From Erwinia rhapontici (GTDB lineage Bacteria; Pseudomonadota; Gammaproteobacteria; Enterobacterales; Enterobacteriaceae), in assembly GCF_012271765.1 (NCBI RefSeq), contig NZ_VRKO01000018.1:245604-309603 (forward strand): a DNA stretch of 64,000 nt, given 5' to 3'. Position 1 is the first letter of the stretch. Every line of letters begins with the position of its first letter. Of this stretch, positions 43,909 to 52,957 are shown one piece after another. A model generated the notes under the pieces. That model was given only the letters and a program-made list of their open reading frames with translations. It did no database searches and was not told the DNA's origin. The position numbers were made by a program, and so were the translations under genes.

Positions 43909-44284
43909 TAACTGTTTCATAATCATTAAATATTTTCATCAACAGAACCCTTGGTATTTCCTTTGCAGAGATTCTGAAACTAGTGCTCAGGCGCGAGGCA
44001 ATCACAGCGGATGTAAGTTTGTTACCGTTATAGGCGATGGTCATCTGCTTGCCGATGTTCTGTCGGGTCAGGGTCGATAATTTCTTCCCACATTCATCGG
44101 TGAATTTCATGATTATATTCTCATTATCCACTTCATCCGTCTCAACATATTGAATGGACTCTACACATCCAGAGTCGAAGGAAGTATTTTCCCCTGAGAC
44201 CGAAAAATCAAAATCTCCTTTTGCTGCAACCGATGTCAATGGGATGAGTGCTACGATTAACAACGCCCCAGATTTGATATACAT
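43892..44284 (-). CDS. Exported SecDF P1-head-domain-like protein
   Basis: A 130-residue protein with a signal peptide (MYIKSGALLIVALIPLTSVAA). Its C-terminal half, NIGKQMTIAYNGNKLTSAVI...FRISAKE, follows the pattern of the SecD periplasmic head (IG-x-x-hxIxhxGxhhSAPxI). Stand-alone proteins of this kind occur in enterics without known function. The ATG at 44284 is 6 bases after AAGGAG. AT-rich compared with its neighbours, suggesting transfer. Convergent with the HxlR gene. The 400-base gap upstream to 44685 shows only the short CCGCTCCTGACAC phrase (44382-44394). Confidence 0.72.
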   Translation of the reverse strand: MYIKSGALLIVALIPLTSVAAKGDFDFSVSGENTSFDSGCVESIQYVETDEVDNENIIMKFTDECGKKLSTLTRQNIGKQMTIAYNGNKLTSAVIASRLSTSFRISAKEIPRVLLMKIFNDYETVIIRPE

Positions 44285-44684
44285 TCTCATCTCCTTGTTT
44301 TGGTAAGGATTATACATGAATCCTTATGAAACACAGCCTGGCGGCTTCCCATAAATTAGCCTATCGCAATGTAAGCAACACCCGCTCCTGACACGGTGAA
44401 CAGTCTCGGAGACATCAAGGTCCGCGGTGAGCGAGAAGCAAAGGTTCTGGTTGCTACTTAGAGTAGGATAAGATGTCGAGGTTAGCCGTGGTGATATCTG
44501 AAGAAGGGCTATTGAAGGGCGTTAAACATTTGCCGTCTGGCCGCTATCGCAGGCCGCAAGATCATGCTTTGGCACAGAGCAGTGCCAACTGAGCACCCAA
44601 TACGCCAAGGATAGGTTGAAATATAACATCTCCAAAGCGCCTTGACGGGCAATACACTAGAGCGTCAATGACTAACAAAAATCT

Positions 44685-45287
44685 ATGGATATAAACCTTC
44701 TTGGCTTTATGCCAGCATTACTCCCTGTTGCACTGTCCCCCGGAGCAAGCTTCACTCTTGTTATGAGTGGTGCTCTGGCAGGTGGTCAAAGAGGATTGTT
44801 CAGGACTCTTGCCGGAACGGCTTTGGGCATTTACACCCATGCAGTTCTAATAGGCCTTGGGATAACCGCTGTGCTCATCTCGTCTCCAGAAACTTTTGCT
44901 GTGTTGAACGTTTTTGGTACCGCCTATCTGCTTTGGTTAGGGGTGATGCTCATTCGCAACGGCATAAGGGCAAATCCAGGAGGGTTTGCTGATGCAAAGC
45001 ATTCTGTGACGTTAAGAGAGGCCTGGATAGCCAATGTTTTGAATCCTAAAGCCATTATTTTCTATCTGACTGTCGTTTCGCAGTTCGCAGGGATACAGGG
45101 AGGCGTTTGCAACTATCTGACACTGGCGTCAGTACATGTCGTGGTTATGTGCATTTGGCTTTACGCCGTCAGTCAAACACTGATCTTTTCAGTTAAAAAA
45201 GCCAACCCAACAATGCTCAAAAAATACGTCAACATTGCCGGCGGAATGTTGCTTATTGTTTTTTCTCTGCACAGCCTGATCCCGTAA
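44685..45287 (+). CDS. LysE/RhtB-family amino-acid exporter
   Basis: A 200-residue inner-membrane protein with about six hydrophobic segments; PVALSPGASFTLVMSGALAGG near the N-terminus and ANVLNPKAIIFYLTVVSQF near residue 117 are RhtB hallmarks. Members export amino acids or homoserine lactones; the substrate is not evident. It has no adjacent regulator. AT-rich DNA and its lone position suggest acquisition. The following 45288-45566 contains no gene I can support. Confidence 0.9.
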   Translation: MDINLLGFMPALLPVALSPGASFTLVMSGALAGGQRGLFRTLAGTALGIYTHAVLIGLGITAVLISSPETFAVLNVFGTAYLLWLGVMLIRNGIRANPGGFADAKHSVTLREAWIANVLNPKAIIFYLTVVSQFAGIQGGVCNYLTLASVHVVVMCIWLYAVSQTLIFSVKKANPTMLKKYVNIAGGMLLIVFSLHSLIP

Positions 45288-45566
45288 TTCATCACTTATA
45301 GCGACAACGGCCGCTCCTGTCACCTGGATGCCGAGGGTAAGGCTTGAAGGGCAGCGGAGAGCGAGGAGCGGAAGTTATGCCTGAGCGCTAACGGTTCACT
45401 CTTCATATCAGTCAGCGCGATCAGAAAAACTACGCGTGGGCGATTGCCCGGCCTGATATCTACACTACAGTCAAAAGTAAACATAACAAGCGTTCATAAT
45501 GCCCGGCCACGAGTCCTTTGAGAGTACAAGTTCTGCTTTTAGCAGAAAACAGCGGAGGTGAATGAG

Positions 45567-45704
45567 ATGGTTGATGAAAACATGCGAATTACGGACAGTC
45601 ATGAGCTTGAGAAACTTTACGGTGCGGTCGCAAAATCTTCTTTAACGAAGGTGACAGACCATATTCATCCTGCCTACCGACCCTTTATCTACCGCTCATT
45701 CTGA
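45567..45704 (+). pseudogene. N-terminal fragment of a pyridoxamine-phosphate-oxidase-family gene
   Basis: From an ATG with GGAGG upstream the frame reads MRITDSHELEKLYGAVAKSS (from residue 6), and later HPAYRPFIYRSF then stop, 45 residues in all. This matches the start of MSMEG_1061-type flavin/PLP oxidase proteins, whose next residues would continue SPF and into the split-barrel domain. The rest of the gene is absent. The intact start with a good ribosome-binding site suggests a recent truncation. Confidence 0.6.
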
Positions 45705-45773
45705 ACTCGATAGCTCTGCCATCATCAAACTGCATGAGTGCAATCGCACCGGGACTGTTAAATAATGAACTGG

Positions 45774-46682
45774 TCATGATATATCACTCAATTTCTGATG
45801 CATGTAATCAATGAGCGCTCGTGTTTTAGCGGGCAAGTAACGTCGATCTGAATAAAGTGCAAACAATTGCAATGGGGCTGCCGATTGTTCACACGCAATC
45901 TCAATTAACCGTCCATCGTTAATGTAGGGCTGGCAGGCTTGTTTCGATAGAATGGCAAAACCGACACCTGATACCGCCGCTCGTCCTGCCATCTCTCCAC
46001 TGTTTACCCGATAATGCGCTTTAACCTTGATTGTCTCGAATCCCCCCTTTTTATTGACAAACTGCCAGGGTGCACCCTTCAGTGCACTTACTGTTGTAAT
46101 ACAGGGTAATTCTTCAAATTGCTGGATCTGGGTAGGGGTGCCATAACGCTGAATGACGGAGGGGGCTGCGACAATGGTGCAAGGGATAGTCACCAGATGA
46201 CGGGCTATGTAGTCACTGTCATCCATCTGACCACGGGTAATAATGATCGCTAAATCCAGATCATCTCGCAGGGATTCGAAACCTGACAAATTTGTGACGC
46301 AGCTGATCTCCAGGTCCGGATACTGGCAGGCAAAATCGGCAATAACAGAACCCAGTAATGCAGGACCGACTTCATTGGGGATACAGAGACGTAGTGGACC
46401 CTTGAATTGCATCTGCCTCAAGGTTAATTCTGTCTCAGTTTGCTCCAGGGCCTCCAGTAATGGTTTTGCCCGGATATAGAGTAAGTGCCCCGCCTGGGTG
46501 AGTTTCATATGTCGGGTACTGCGTTCAATGAGCTGAAGATTCAGTTTTTCTTCTAACTGAGAAATACAACGACTCACATTTGATGTCGGCATTTCAAGGA
46601 CTTTCGCTGCCCCAACAAAACTTTCTCTTTCAACCACAGCAATGAACACTTTCAGGGTATTAAAATCAAGAGCTGAACGCAT
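45774..46682 (-). CDS. LysR-family regulator
   Basis: A 302-residue LysR protein: LDFNTLKVFIAVVERESFVGAAKVLEMPTSNVSRCISQLEEKL is the DNA-binding domain, followed by LIERSTRHMKLTQAG. The effector domain starts near residue 90 (GPLRLCIPNEVG). It is divergent from the MFS gene at 46786, with 94-103 bases between, and is the likely regulator of that transporter. AT-rich relative to the first 28 kb. Confidence 0.9.
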   Translation of the reverse strand: MRSALDFNTLKVFIAVVERESFVGAAKVLEMPTSNVSRCISQLEEKLNLQLIERSTRHMKLTQAGHLLYIRAKPLLEALEQTETELTLRQMQFKGPLRLCIPNEVGPALLGSVIADFACQYPDLEISCVTNLSGFESLRDDLDLAIIITRGQMDDSDYIARHLVTIPCTIVAAPSVIQRYGTPTQIQQFEELPCITTVSALKGAPWQFVNKKGGFETIKVKAHYRVNSGEMAGRAAVSGVGFAILSKQACQPYINDGRLIEIACEQSAAPLQLFALYSDRRYLPAKTRALIDYMHQKLSDIS

Positions 46683-46785
46683 TAACTATCCCACATATGA
46701 TAACAATCAATGCCATTTTTACCATCTAATGAACAACAATGATAGCAGTTAAACTCGGATATCTTTCAACTACAGGTTGCTTGCT

Positions 46786-47994
46786 ATGCCACTGGTCACA
46801 CAGATGTTTAATCATAAAGCCCTTATGCGGATAGCCTTTGTAATGGCTTTTATCCAGTTCACGAATGCGCTGGAATATATGATGTTCAATCCTGTTTTTG
46901 CTTTTATGGCGGCAGATTTCGCCGTTCCCGTATCATTCTCCGGCTATGTATCCGGTATGTACACATCGGGTGCTGTCATTTCGGGAGTAATCGCCTTTTA
47001 CTGGATTGATCGTTTCAATAAGAAACATTTTTTAATCGCCAATATGGCACTCTTAGGCCTACTGACGCTTTTTGCGACATTTACCTCCAGTTTTAGTCTT
47101 CTGCTTACGCTACGATTCTGTGCAGGATTGGTTGGCGGTACGACAATGGGGGTGGGTATCAGTATCTTGATAAATAACGCGCCGACTAACGTGCGCGGGA
47201 AAATGTTGGCGACGGTAATTGCGTCATTTTCGATGGTAAGCATTGTAGGAATGCCCACTATATTATTCTTGTGTACGCATTATGGTTGGCATGTCGCTTT
47301 GTGGTTAATAAGCATTCTGTGTTTGTTGGCGTTGCCATTGATTGTATCCATCATCCCCCACGAACCCGTCTCTTTAGACAGGCTCCACGCGCAACCTATC
47401 GATGTGGATACTTTGCTGTTCGCCTCCAGTAATGCGCTTGTGCAGTTTAGTCCAATGCTGGTTATTCCTGTTATGGTGCCCTTACTGACACAGCAGTTGG
47501 GCGCTTCGCAAGACCTTTTGCCCTGGTTGTTCTTCGGCGGGGGGGTTACAGGTTACTTGTCCACAAAAATGACAGGCGTGTTAACCTTGCGTTTTTCTGC
47601 TTTGATTCTGGCGACAGGGTCAACGATAGTCTTTATATTGAGTCTGTTATTACCATTCATGGGCTATCAGCATGCGGCGTTGTTTATTACTTTATTTCTC
47701 GGTGCATCATACAGCCGTCTGGTTTCATCTTCGGCAGTGTCTATTCAGTATCCTGATGACAGGCAACGCGCTGGATTTTCTTCATTACAGACATCGATAA
47801 TGTATCTGATTACCACCGTCGCATTTTTCCTTTCTGCTTTTCTATTACCCGATTACGGCATGGCACCCCAAAATCTGAATACGTTGTTGGCGGTATGTGC
47901 AATTTCCGCATCAGGGTTCCCAATCATCGTGATCATTCTGCAAAAGAAACTGGCTAAACGTAATATCCGGCCAGATCATCTCATCACTGATTAG
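46786..47994 (+). CDS. MFS transporter
   Basis: A 402-residue, 12-segment inner-membrane transporter; RIAFVMAFIQFTNALEYMMFNPVF at the N-terminus, LRFCAGLVGGTTMGVGISI near residue 110. Resembles DHA1-type permeases with MMFNPV-type first helices. Substrate unknown. The ATG at 46786 was preferred to the in-frame TTG at 46777. It is divergent from a LysR gene. The strand after its stop carries the CCGCTCCTGGCAC phrase at 48003-48015 and no gene up to 48180. Confidence 0.87.
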   Translation: MPLVTQMFNHKALMRIAFVMAFIQFTNALEYMMFNPVFAFMAADFAVPVSFSGYVSGMYTSGAVISGVIAFYWIDRFNKKHFLIANMALLGLLTLFATFTSSFSLLLTLRFCAGLVGGTTMGVGISILINNAPTNVRGKMLATVIASFSMVSIVGMPTILFLCTHYGWHVALWLISILCLLALPLIVSIIPHEPVSLDRLHAQPIDVDTLLFASSNALVQFSPMLVIPVMVPLLTQQLGASQDLLPWLFFGGGVTGYLSTKMTGVLTLRFSALILATGSTIVFILSLLLPFMGYQHAALFITLFLGASYSRLVSSSAVSIQYPDDRQRAGFSSLQTSIMYLITTVAFFLSAFLLPDYGMAPQNLNTLLAVCAISASGFPIIVIILQKKLAKRNIRPDHLITD

Positions 47995-48179
47995 CATAAC
48001 TTCCGCTCCTGGCACTGAGCTGCCCGTGATGACAAAGGGCAGCGTTGAGCGAAAAATGGACAGTAAAAGTGCCTTGTAAACATCCGGTAACTATTTATTT
48101 TTATCTGGAGGAAAAACGACGCTACTAGCCTATTTCTTTAACGGTCCTTGTACCTCGAACCTGATTTATGCCATGCGTA

Positions 48180-48593
48180 TCAATTCCAGTAAATCAGATA
48201 AGTCAATGCGGCAGCTGAACAGAAAGCATAGGGGCTTAAAAGCAAAACATCCGAATAAGGCGTTTCAAATATCCGGGTAACTGGCCATGCCAGTACAACC
48301 AGCCACATGAAGAGGGTAGAGAACACGATAAAAAAGCTCCCCTTTAAGGAAGCATCAGGATAAAATCGCTTTGCAATCATGGCTAATGGCATGCCGATTA
48401 TTAATGAACCTATCGTGGTCCCAATAATACTTGTCATCACGATGAACAAATAAGTTAAAATGAGACCCGATGCGGATGTGCTGCTATTTCCCCAGGAAAG
48501 ATAGATTAAAACCAGCAATGAACCCACTATACTACTAAATATTGCTGATATCGTAGATTCCCTAACCCAGTTGTCGTCAATAATTTTCGGCAT
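48180..48593 (-). CDS. Small membrane protein of unknown function
   Basis: About 137 residues with four hydrophobic stretches (near residues 15-35, 44-66, 77-97 and 112-135 of this start). I do not recognise the family. The ATG at 48593 begins MPKIIDDNW; a GTG at 48686 would add 31 basic residues. The ribosome-binding site is weak in both cases. AT-rich. It stands alone on the minus strand between the MFS gene and the GDYXXLXY gene. Confidence 0.6.
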   Translation of the reverse strand: MPKIIDDNWVRESTISAIFSSIVGSLLVLIYLSWGNSSTSASGLILTYLFIVMTSIIGTTIGSLIIGMPLAMIAKRFYPDASLKGSFFIVFSTLFMWLVVLAWPVTRIFETPYSDVLLLSPYAFCSAAALTYLIYWN

Positions 48594-48764
48594 AATTTTC
48601 TCTACGTCTGAGCGGCTATATTTTATGCGGCGTACCCGCTTGAATTTTTCGGCGCGAGGTTTGATCAAAAAACAGGCTTCAGGCACGACATCCTCTGCAT
48701 AGTCGAAGGATATTAAGGCGGCCGTCAGTTTTTTTGTGGGCAGGCCAGTGAGTGTCTCGCATCG

Positions 48765-49295
48765 TTAAGGCTGAATCGCCTTACCCTGCTCATCAAGCAG
48801 ATCCGTCAGGAGTGCCGTACCATCACTCCCCACCCGGAATGCTCCGTAACGTGCCTGCGCAAAACGCTCGCCATGGCCTTCCTGAAAGAACCAGGCGTTG
48901 GTGCCGACGGTCAGCGAGCCGTCATGCTGATGGTATTTCACCCGAAGCTGATTCGGCTGCAAAGGCTCACCCTGATCAAAGCGGGCCTGAGTCGCATGAC
49001 GCTGAGCATCAAGGTCAACAATCAGGGTTCCGCTGGTCGGCAGGCATGGCGCTGACAGGGTCGCACCGCAGGACTCAGCCTGTTGATATAACGTCAGCTC
49101 CAGAGGGCGGGTAAGGGCATAATTGAGCGCCATGTAATCACCCTGCATCAGGGAGCGCGGGTCAACCGGGGCAAGGGGTAAAATCATGATCACGCCTTGC
49201 TTCAGCAACTGCTCTTTTTGCCAGATGCTGACATTGACGGCCACCAGCGCCAGCGCTACCACAGCGCCAACCAGCCATCGGCTCTGTTTATGCAT
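48765..49295 (-). CDS. GDYXXLXY-domain protein
   Basis: A 176-residue protein anchored by one N-terminal membrane segment (RWLVGAVVALALVAVNVSIW). The family motif GDYMALNYAL lies near residue 52, and a later GDLR-like repeat region follows with NAWFFQEGH. Function unknown; these genes nearly always follow a DUF2157/DUF4401 membrane gene, as here. The ATG at 49295 has GGAGG about 10 bases upstream and overlaps the end of the upstream gene by 8 bases. Confidence 0.88.
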   Translation of the reverse strand: MHKQSRWLVGAVVALALVAVNVSIWQKEQLLKQGVIMILPLAPVDPRSLMQGDYMALNYALTRPLELTLYQQAESCGATLSAPCLPTSGTLIVDLDAQRHATQARFDQGEPLQPNQLRVKYHQHDGSLTVGTNAWFFQEGHGERFAQARYGAFRVGSDGTALLTDLLDEQGKAIQP

Positions 49296-51495
49296 TCTCA
49301 CTTGCACCTCCGATCTGTGCGGGTAATACTTTTTTGACTCCCCACGCCAGCCCCAGTAAAACCAGACCGCTGACCAGCAGCAGCAGGGATTTCTGCAGCA
49401 GAATGACCTCCAGGAAGTAATACCAGCCAATAACATACAGCACCATGAAACCGCCACTTACCACCAGTAACCCCAAACTTCCCTGATAACGCGCCATCAG
49501 AATTAACCACAGTCCCAGCCCAATACCCGGTGCATAGAGGGCGGCAGCCCCGCAAATAAGCGCAGCGGGCAGTGTGATGATCGAAAACAGCAGCCGTCTG
49601 CTTTTTTTCTGAAAGAGCGCACTCAACACTAAACCTGCCGCGATCCCTGTGCCTGTTGCAGACTGAAGCGTGGAAAATTGCAATTCTTCCCAGAAGAAAT
49701 CCGTGAGATAGGCCGCGTTTATCCCGAGGAAACTCAGCAATATCAGCCCCCCCGGGATGCCATACAGCAGCGGATGTAACGCCTCAGCATACGTTCCTGC
49801 CTGTAACCTCAACTGATGACTGACAGTCCACAGCCACAAAAATACGACCGCCGCCACCAGTACGGACACAGCAAGGTGTCCCCCCGTCGGGGACAGGTAA
49901 AGCCGGGCCAGAGAATGGCCCGCCAGCACCAGAAAAAAGGTCAGGGCAGTGATGGCCATAAACCGATAAGTGCGGTTGGGCATAGCCACCGCCATCGCGG
50001 CCAGGATCGGCAATGCAGTGAGTGAACTCAGCATAATAAAGCTGACATCATTGCTCTGAATTTGCAGCAGAACGCCGGATATCAGCCCGCACGTTGCCGC
50101 AATCGCCCATGCCAGTCCGAGGTGATGATGACCGTCACGCTGACTGCTTAACAGGACATGCGCAATGGCGGCGAGCAGCAGCGAAGGAATAATAAGGGTG
50201 GCAGCATTCGGGTCTTCGAGCAGATCAGCGACATAGAGCATCAGTATCATCAGTAACAGAATGATGACCGCTGCGACCCAGCCTCCGACGCTTAGCGCCA
50301 GCCTCAGATACCAGGGCAGGTCGGACGCGTGACCGTGTTGCTGAATTTCTTCAACCTGCGAGGCGCTCAGCAAACCCTGCTGACGCAACGTGTCTGTCAG
50401 TAAGGTCAGCCTGGCCGGAACCCGATCGATCGGCCCTTTATCAACCAGTTTGCGTTGCCACTTCAGCAGGATCGAACCATTTACCACCACCCAGAATGCC
50501 ATCAGGGCGCCGGTCAAAAACAGATCACCCGTATCGTAGGCTAAAAGAAATAACTGCATGATTAGCGCACAGCCAACAACGGTCAGGCTGGCGATGCCCA
50601 GCGTCAGCATGCAGAGATCCTGATAGCGGTAACGGTAGAGGTAATAACCTGCCAGCAGGGTGATCACCCAGCCGCCCGTGATATAAGGAAGGGGGATACC
50701 GCCGCCCCAGTCAGAGAGGTTCCCGGCCACGATGCCGGTCAGCAGCAGCAGTAAAAATCCCGCCATGACTCGCGAGAACCAGCGGCTTGCCAGCCAGCTC
50801 TCGGGGTGATGCGTTATCGCCCGCCAGGCCAGCGCTTCCCTGACAATCAGGCAGGCTGCCAGCACCGCCAGATACCCGTGGAGCATAACCGACGGGAGCC
50901 TGGTGAAACTGTCAGACACGGCGAGATCCAGCAGTGACGTCGGCAGCGTGTTGTAATAGAGCTGGAACGCCAGGTTAGCGACCAGCCAGCTGCAAAACCA
51001 CAGGCTGTTTTGCCGGGCAATCAGCGCCAGTGGCAGAAGAACGCATAACCAGGCCCGGAATAGCTCCCAACTGTCAGCACCGGTCTGATAAATCTGTCCA
51101 TACAGCGCAAACAGGGCGCCGAAGCTTAACCCTGTCGCCAGCAATGCGCTGCGTGCCAGCGTGCCGTACCAGCGCCACCAGACCACCGCCGCCAGCGCGA
51201 CGATCAGCAGTTCGGCCAGGGCAAATTTCGCCATTTTCGGCAGCCAGGCCCAGTTCCAGGCAACAAAGAACACCGCTCCGGCAACCAGCGACAATAATCC
51301 CAGACAGGAAAGAACCGGAATAAGAAACTGACGCCACTGAGCATCTGACGGTCTGATTCCACAAAAAGCATAGATACGCTGGCAGGTCTCCGGGGTCAGG
51401 CTTCCTCCTCTCACCAGGCGTGCGATCTGGCGGCAAAGATACTCTGCCGTGCGTGACGGCATGCCGGTGATGCCAACGGGTGCAAGCTCCCTCAT
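49288..51495 (-). CDS. Large polytopic membrane protein, DUF2157-DUF4401 fusion
   Basis: 735 residues. The N-terminal DUF2157-like part starts with a soluble segment (LVRGGSLTPETCQRIYAFCGI) and then a run of membrane helices with GQIYQTGADSWELFRAW. A second soluble linker near 365-400 (LLSASQVEEIQQHGHASDLPW) leads into a DUF4401-like membrane half ending near AWGVKKVLP. Roughly twenty hydrophobic segments are visible. No function is known. It is translationally coupled to the GDYXXLXY gene, so the two probably form one membrane complex. Confidence 0.85.
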   Translation of the reverse strand: MRELAPVGITGMPSRTAEYLCRQIARLVRGGSLTPETCQRIYAFCGIRPSDAQWRQFLIPVLSCLGLLSLVAGAVFFVAWNWAWLPKMAKFALAELLIVALAAVVWWRWYGTLARSALLATGLSFGALFALYGQIYQTGADSWELFRAWLCVLLPLALIARQNSLWFCSWLVANLAFQLYYNTLPTSLLDLAVSDSFTRLPSVMLHGYLAVLAACLIVREALAWRAITHHPESWLASRWFSRVMAGFLLLLLTGIVAGNLSDWGGGIPLPYITGGWVITLLAGYYLYRYRYQDLCMLTLGIASLTVVGCALIMQLFLLAYDTGDLFLTGALMAFWVVVNGSILLKWQRKLVDKGPIDRVPARLTLLTDTLRQQGLLSASQVEEIQQHGHASDLPWYLRLALSVGGWVAAVIILLLMILMLYVADLLEDPNAATLIIPSLLLAAIAHVLLSSQRDGHHHLGLAWAIAATCGLISGVLLQIQSNDVSFIMLSSLTALPILAAMAVAMPNRTYRFMAITALTFFLVLAGHSLARLYLSPTGGHLAVSVLVAAVVFLWLWTVSHQLRLQAGTYAEALHPLLYGIPGGLILLSFLGINAAYLTDFFWEELQFSTLQSATGTGIAAGLVLSALFQKKSRRLLFSIITLPAALICGAAALYAPGIGLGLWLILMARYQGSLGLLVVSGGFMVLYVIGWYYFLEVILLQKSLLLLVSGLVLLGLAWGVKKVLPAQIGGASENA

Positions 51496-51571
51496 ACTTT
51501 CCCTGCCTCTGTTTACGGTATGAATTTGATGAGTGTGTCATTAAACCGCTGTGGTGCTCAATGGGTTCTGT

Positions 51572-52150
51572 TCAGGCAGGCTTTAGCACCACCACCGCAT
51601 ATCGGCATATCTCATCAGTCTCATTTTTGAAAACACAATCAGCCGGATCGCCTACCTCCAGACAATCACCCGTGGACATTTTAAACGTATGCGCACCTTC
51701 TTCAAACGTCAGCCTGCCTTCGAGCACCCATATGAGCTGATGACGGGAAAGGTAGGCAATGGCCGGCATGGGCACCGCAGTATGGGCCGGAAGATCGATG
51801 CTGACCAGGTCGACAGGAATATGACCCGGTGATACGTGGCGGCGAATATAACCGGTTTCGGGATCCTGCCAGACAGGCTGATTTTCAAACGTGACCAGCG
51901 TACCCGGGCGTACTTCTGTCAGGGCAATGAGATGCGACATTGACATATCGAATGCGCCTGAAAGTCGTGCCAGCAGCGTCGCTGTGGGGCTGCTTTCTCC
52001 GCGTTCTATTTTATGGATCATGGCGCGCGAGACGCCGGAACTCTCAGCCAGCTCCGTGAGCGACCATCCTCTGATTTCTCTTTCCTGCCGCACTTTCTGA
52101 CCGATGCGTGCATTAAGGCTGTCTTCTTTATTGGACATTTCATCTGACAT
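51572..52150 (-). CDS. XRE-cupin transcriptional regulator
   Basis: A 192-residue fusion: XRE helix-turn-helix at about 15-70 (VRQEREIRGWSLTELAESSGVSRAMIHKIERGESSP) and a C-terminal cupin (about 110-190, ending CRYAVVVLKPA). Such regulators often control the adjacent acetyltransferase or transporter. It is divergent from the MnaT-like gene at 52214. The intergenic DNA contains repeated TAGTG and its complement, which may be half-sites. The start may be 52150 or ATG 52138. Confidence 0.9.
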   Translation of the reverse strand: MSDEMSNKEDSLNARIGQKVRQEREIRGWSLTELAESSGVSRAMIHKIERGESSPTATLLARLSGAFDMSMSHLIALTEVRPGTLVTFENQPVWQDPETGYIRRHVSPGHIPVDLVSIDLPAHTAVPMPAIAYLSRHQLIWVLEGRLTFEEGAHTFKMSTGDCLEVGDPADCVFKNETDEICRYAVVVLKPA

Positions 52151-52213
52151 AGTGGATAACTACAATAGTGTACGATTCATCTACTTTAGTGAATGACAAG
52201 AGGGGTGTCTACC

Positions 52214-52723
52214 ATGCTTATTCGTTCTGCCCGAGAAAGTGACGCTGAAATGATTGCGGAAATTTATAACGACGCGGTACTGAACACCACCGCGATCTGG
52301 AATGAAAAAACCGTCGATCCGCTAAACCGGATTAAGTGGCTTAATGACCGGCATGATGCCGGTTTTCCTGTCGTCGTGGTGGTGGATGAAACCGATATCG
52401 TGCAGGGATATGCTTCATATGGTGACTGGCGTCCCTGGGACGGTTACAGACATACCGTTGAGCACTCTGTCTATGTTCATAAAAGTGCCCGTGGAAAGGG
52501 GGCAGGCACAGTGCTGATGCAGGAACTCGTCAGACTGGCGACAGAGCAGGGTAAGCATGTCATGGTGGCAGGGATTGAGTCTGAAAACAGGGCATCCATC
52601 GCGCTACACAAAAAACTGGGCTTCTCCGAAGCAGGCCGTGTTTCTGAGGTCGGGAGCAAATTTGGCAGATGGCTGGACCTGACCTTTTTGCAATTGCGTC
52701 TGGATGCGCGCGAAGCCCCCTGA
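52214..52723 (+). CDS. mnaT: L-amino acid N-acyltransferase MnaT-like (GNAT)
   Basis: A 169-residue GNAT acetyltransferase close to E. coli MnaT/YncA, which acetylates methionine and its sulfone/sulfoximine and related herbicide analogues. Shared segments include IAEIYNDAVLNTTAIWNE, GYASYGDWRPWDGYRHTVEHSVYV, the acetyl-CoA loop ARGKGAG, GKHVMVAGIESEN and KFGRWLDLTFLQL. The ATG at 52214 was chosen to match that family. It is divergent from the XRE-cupin gene, and a DMT exporter follows on the same strand after 234 bases. Confidence 0.9.
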   Translation: MLIRSARESDAEMIAEIYNDAVLNTTAIWNEKTVDPLNRIKWLNDRHDAGFPVVVVVDETDIVQGYASYGDWRPWDGYRHTVEHSVYVHKSARGKGAGTVLMQELVRLATEQGKHVMVAGIESENRASIALHKKLGFSEAGRVSEVGSKFGRWLDLTFLQLRLDAREAP

Positions 52724-52957
52724 AGGGCATGTGTCATGAGTATCATCCGTCGTTTTAAGGTTTCTGGATTGACGGGTTGATCCAGAACCGCATTCAAGAG
52801 GCATATCAGGATGATGTTCAATATATTCCCTGTGTCTCATAAGCCAGGCTTTCAGGCGTTCGCACGGAGTCAGATTGCGGTTATAAAGCGTTGCTGCTCT
52901 CATGTCCGTAAATGAGGCAAAATAAGCATTCACCGTTGCACAGACAGAGGAAAGACC

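Noticed and set aside
45683..45774. Thirty-codon minus-strand frame next to the LysR stop
   Set aside because: Too short, no signal peptide or family; no independent evidence.
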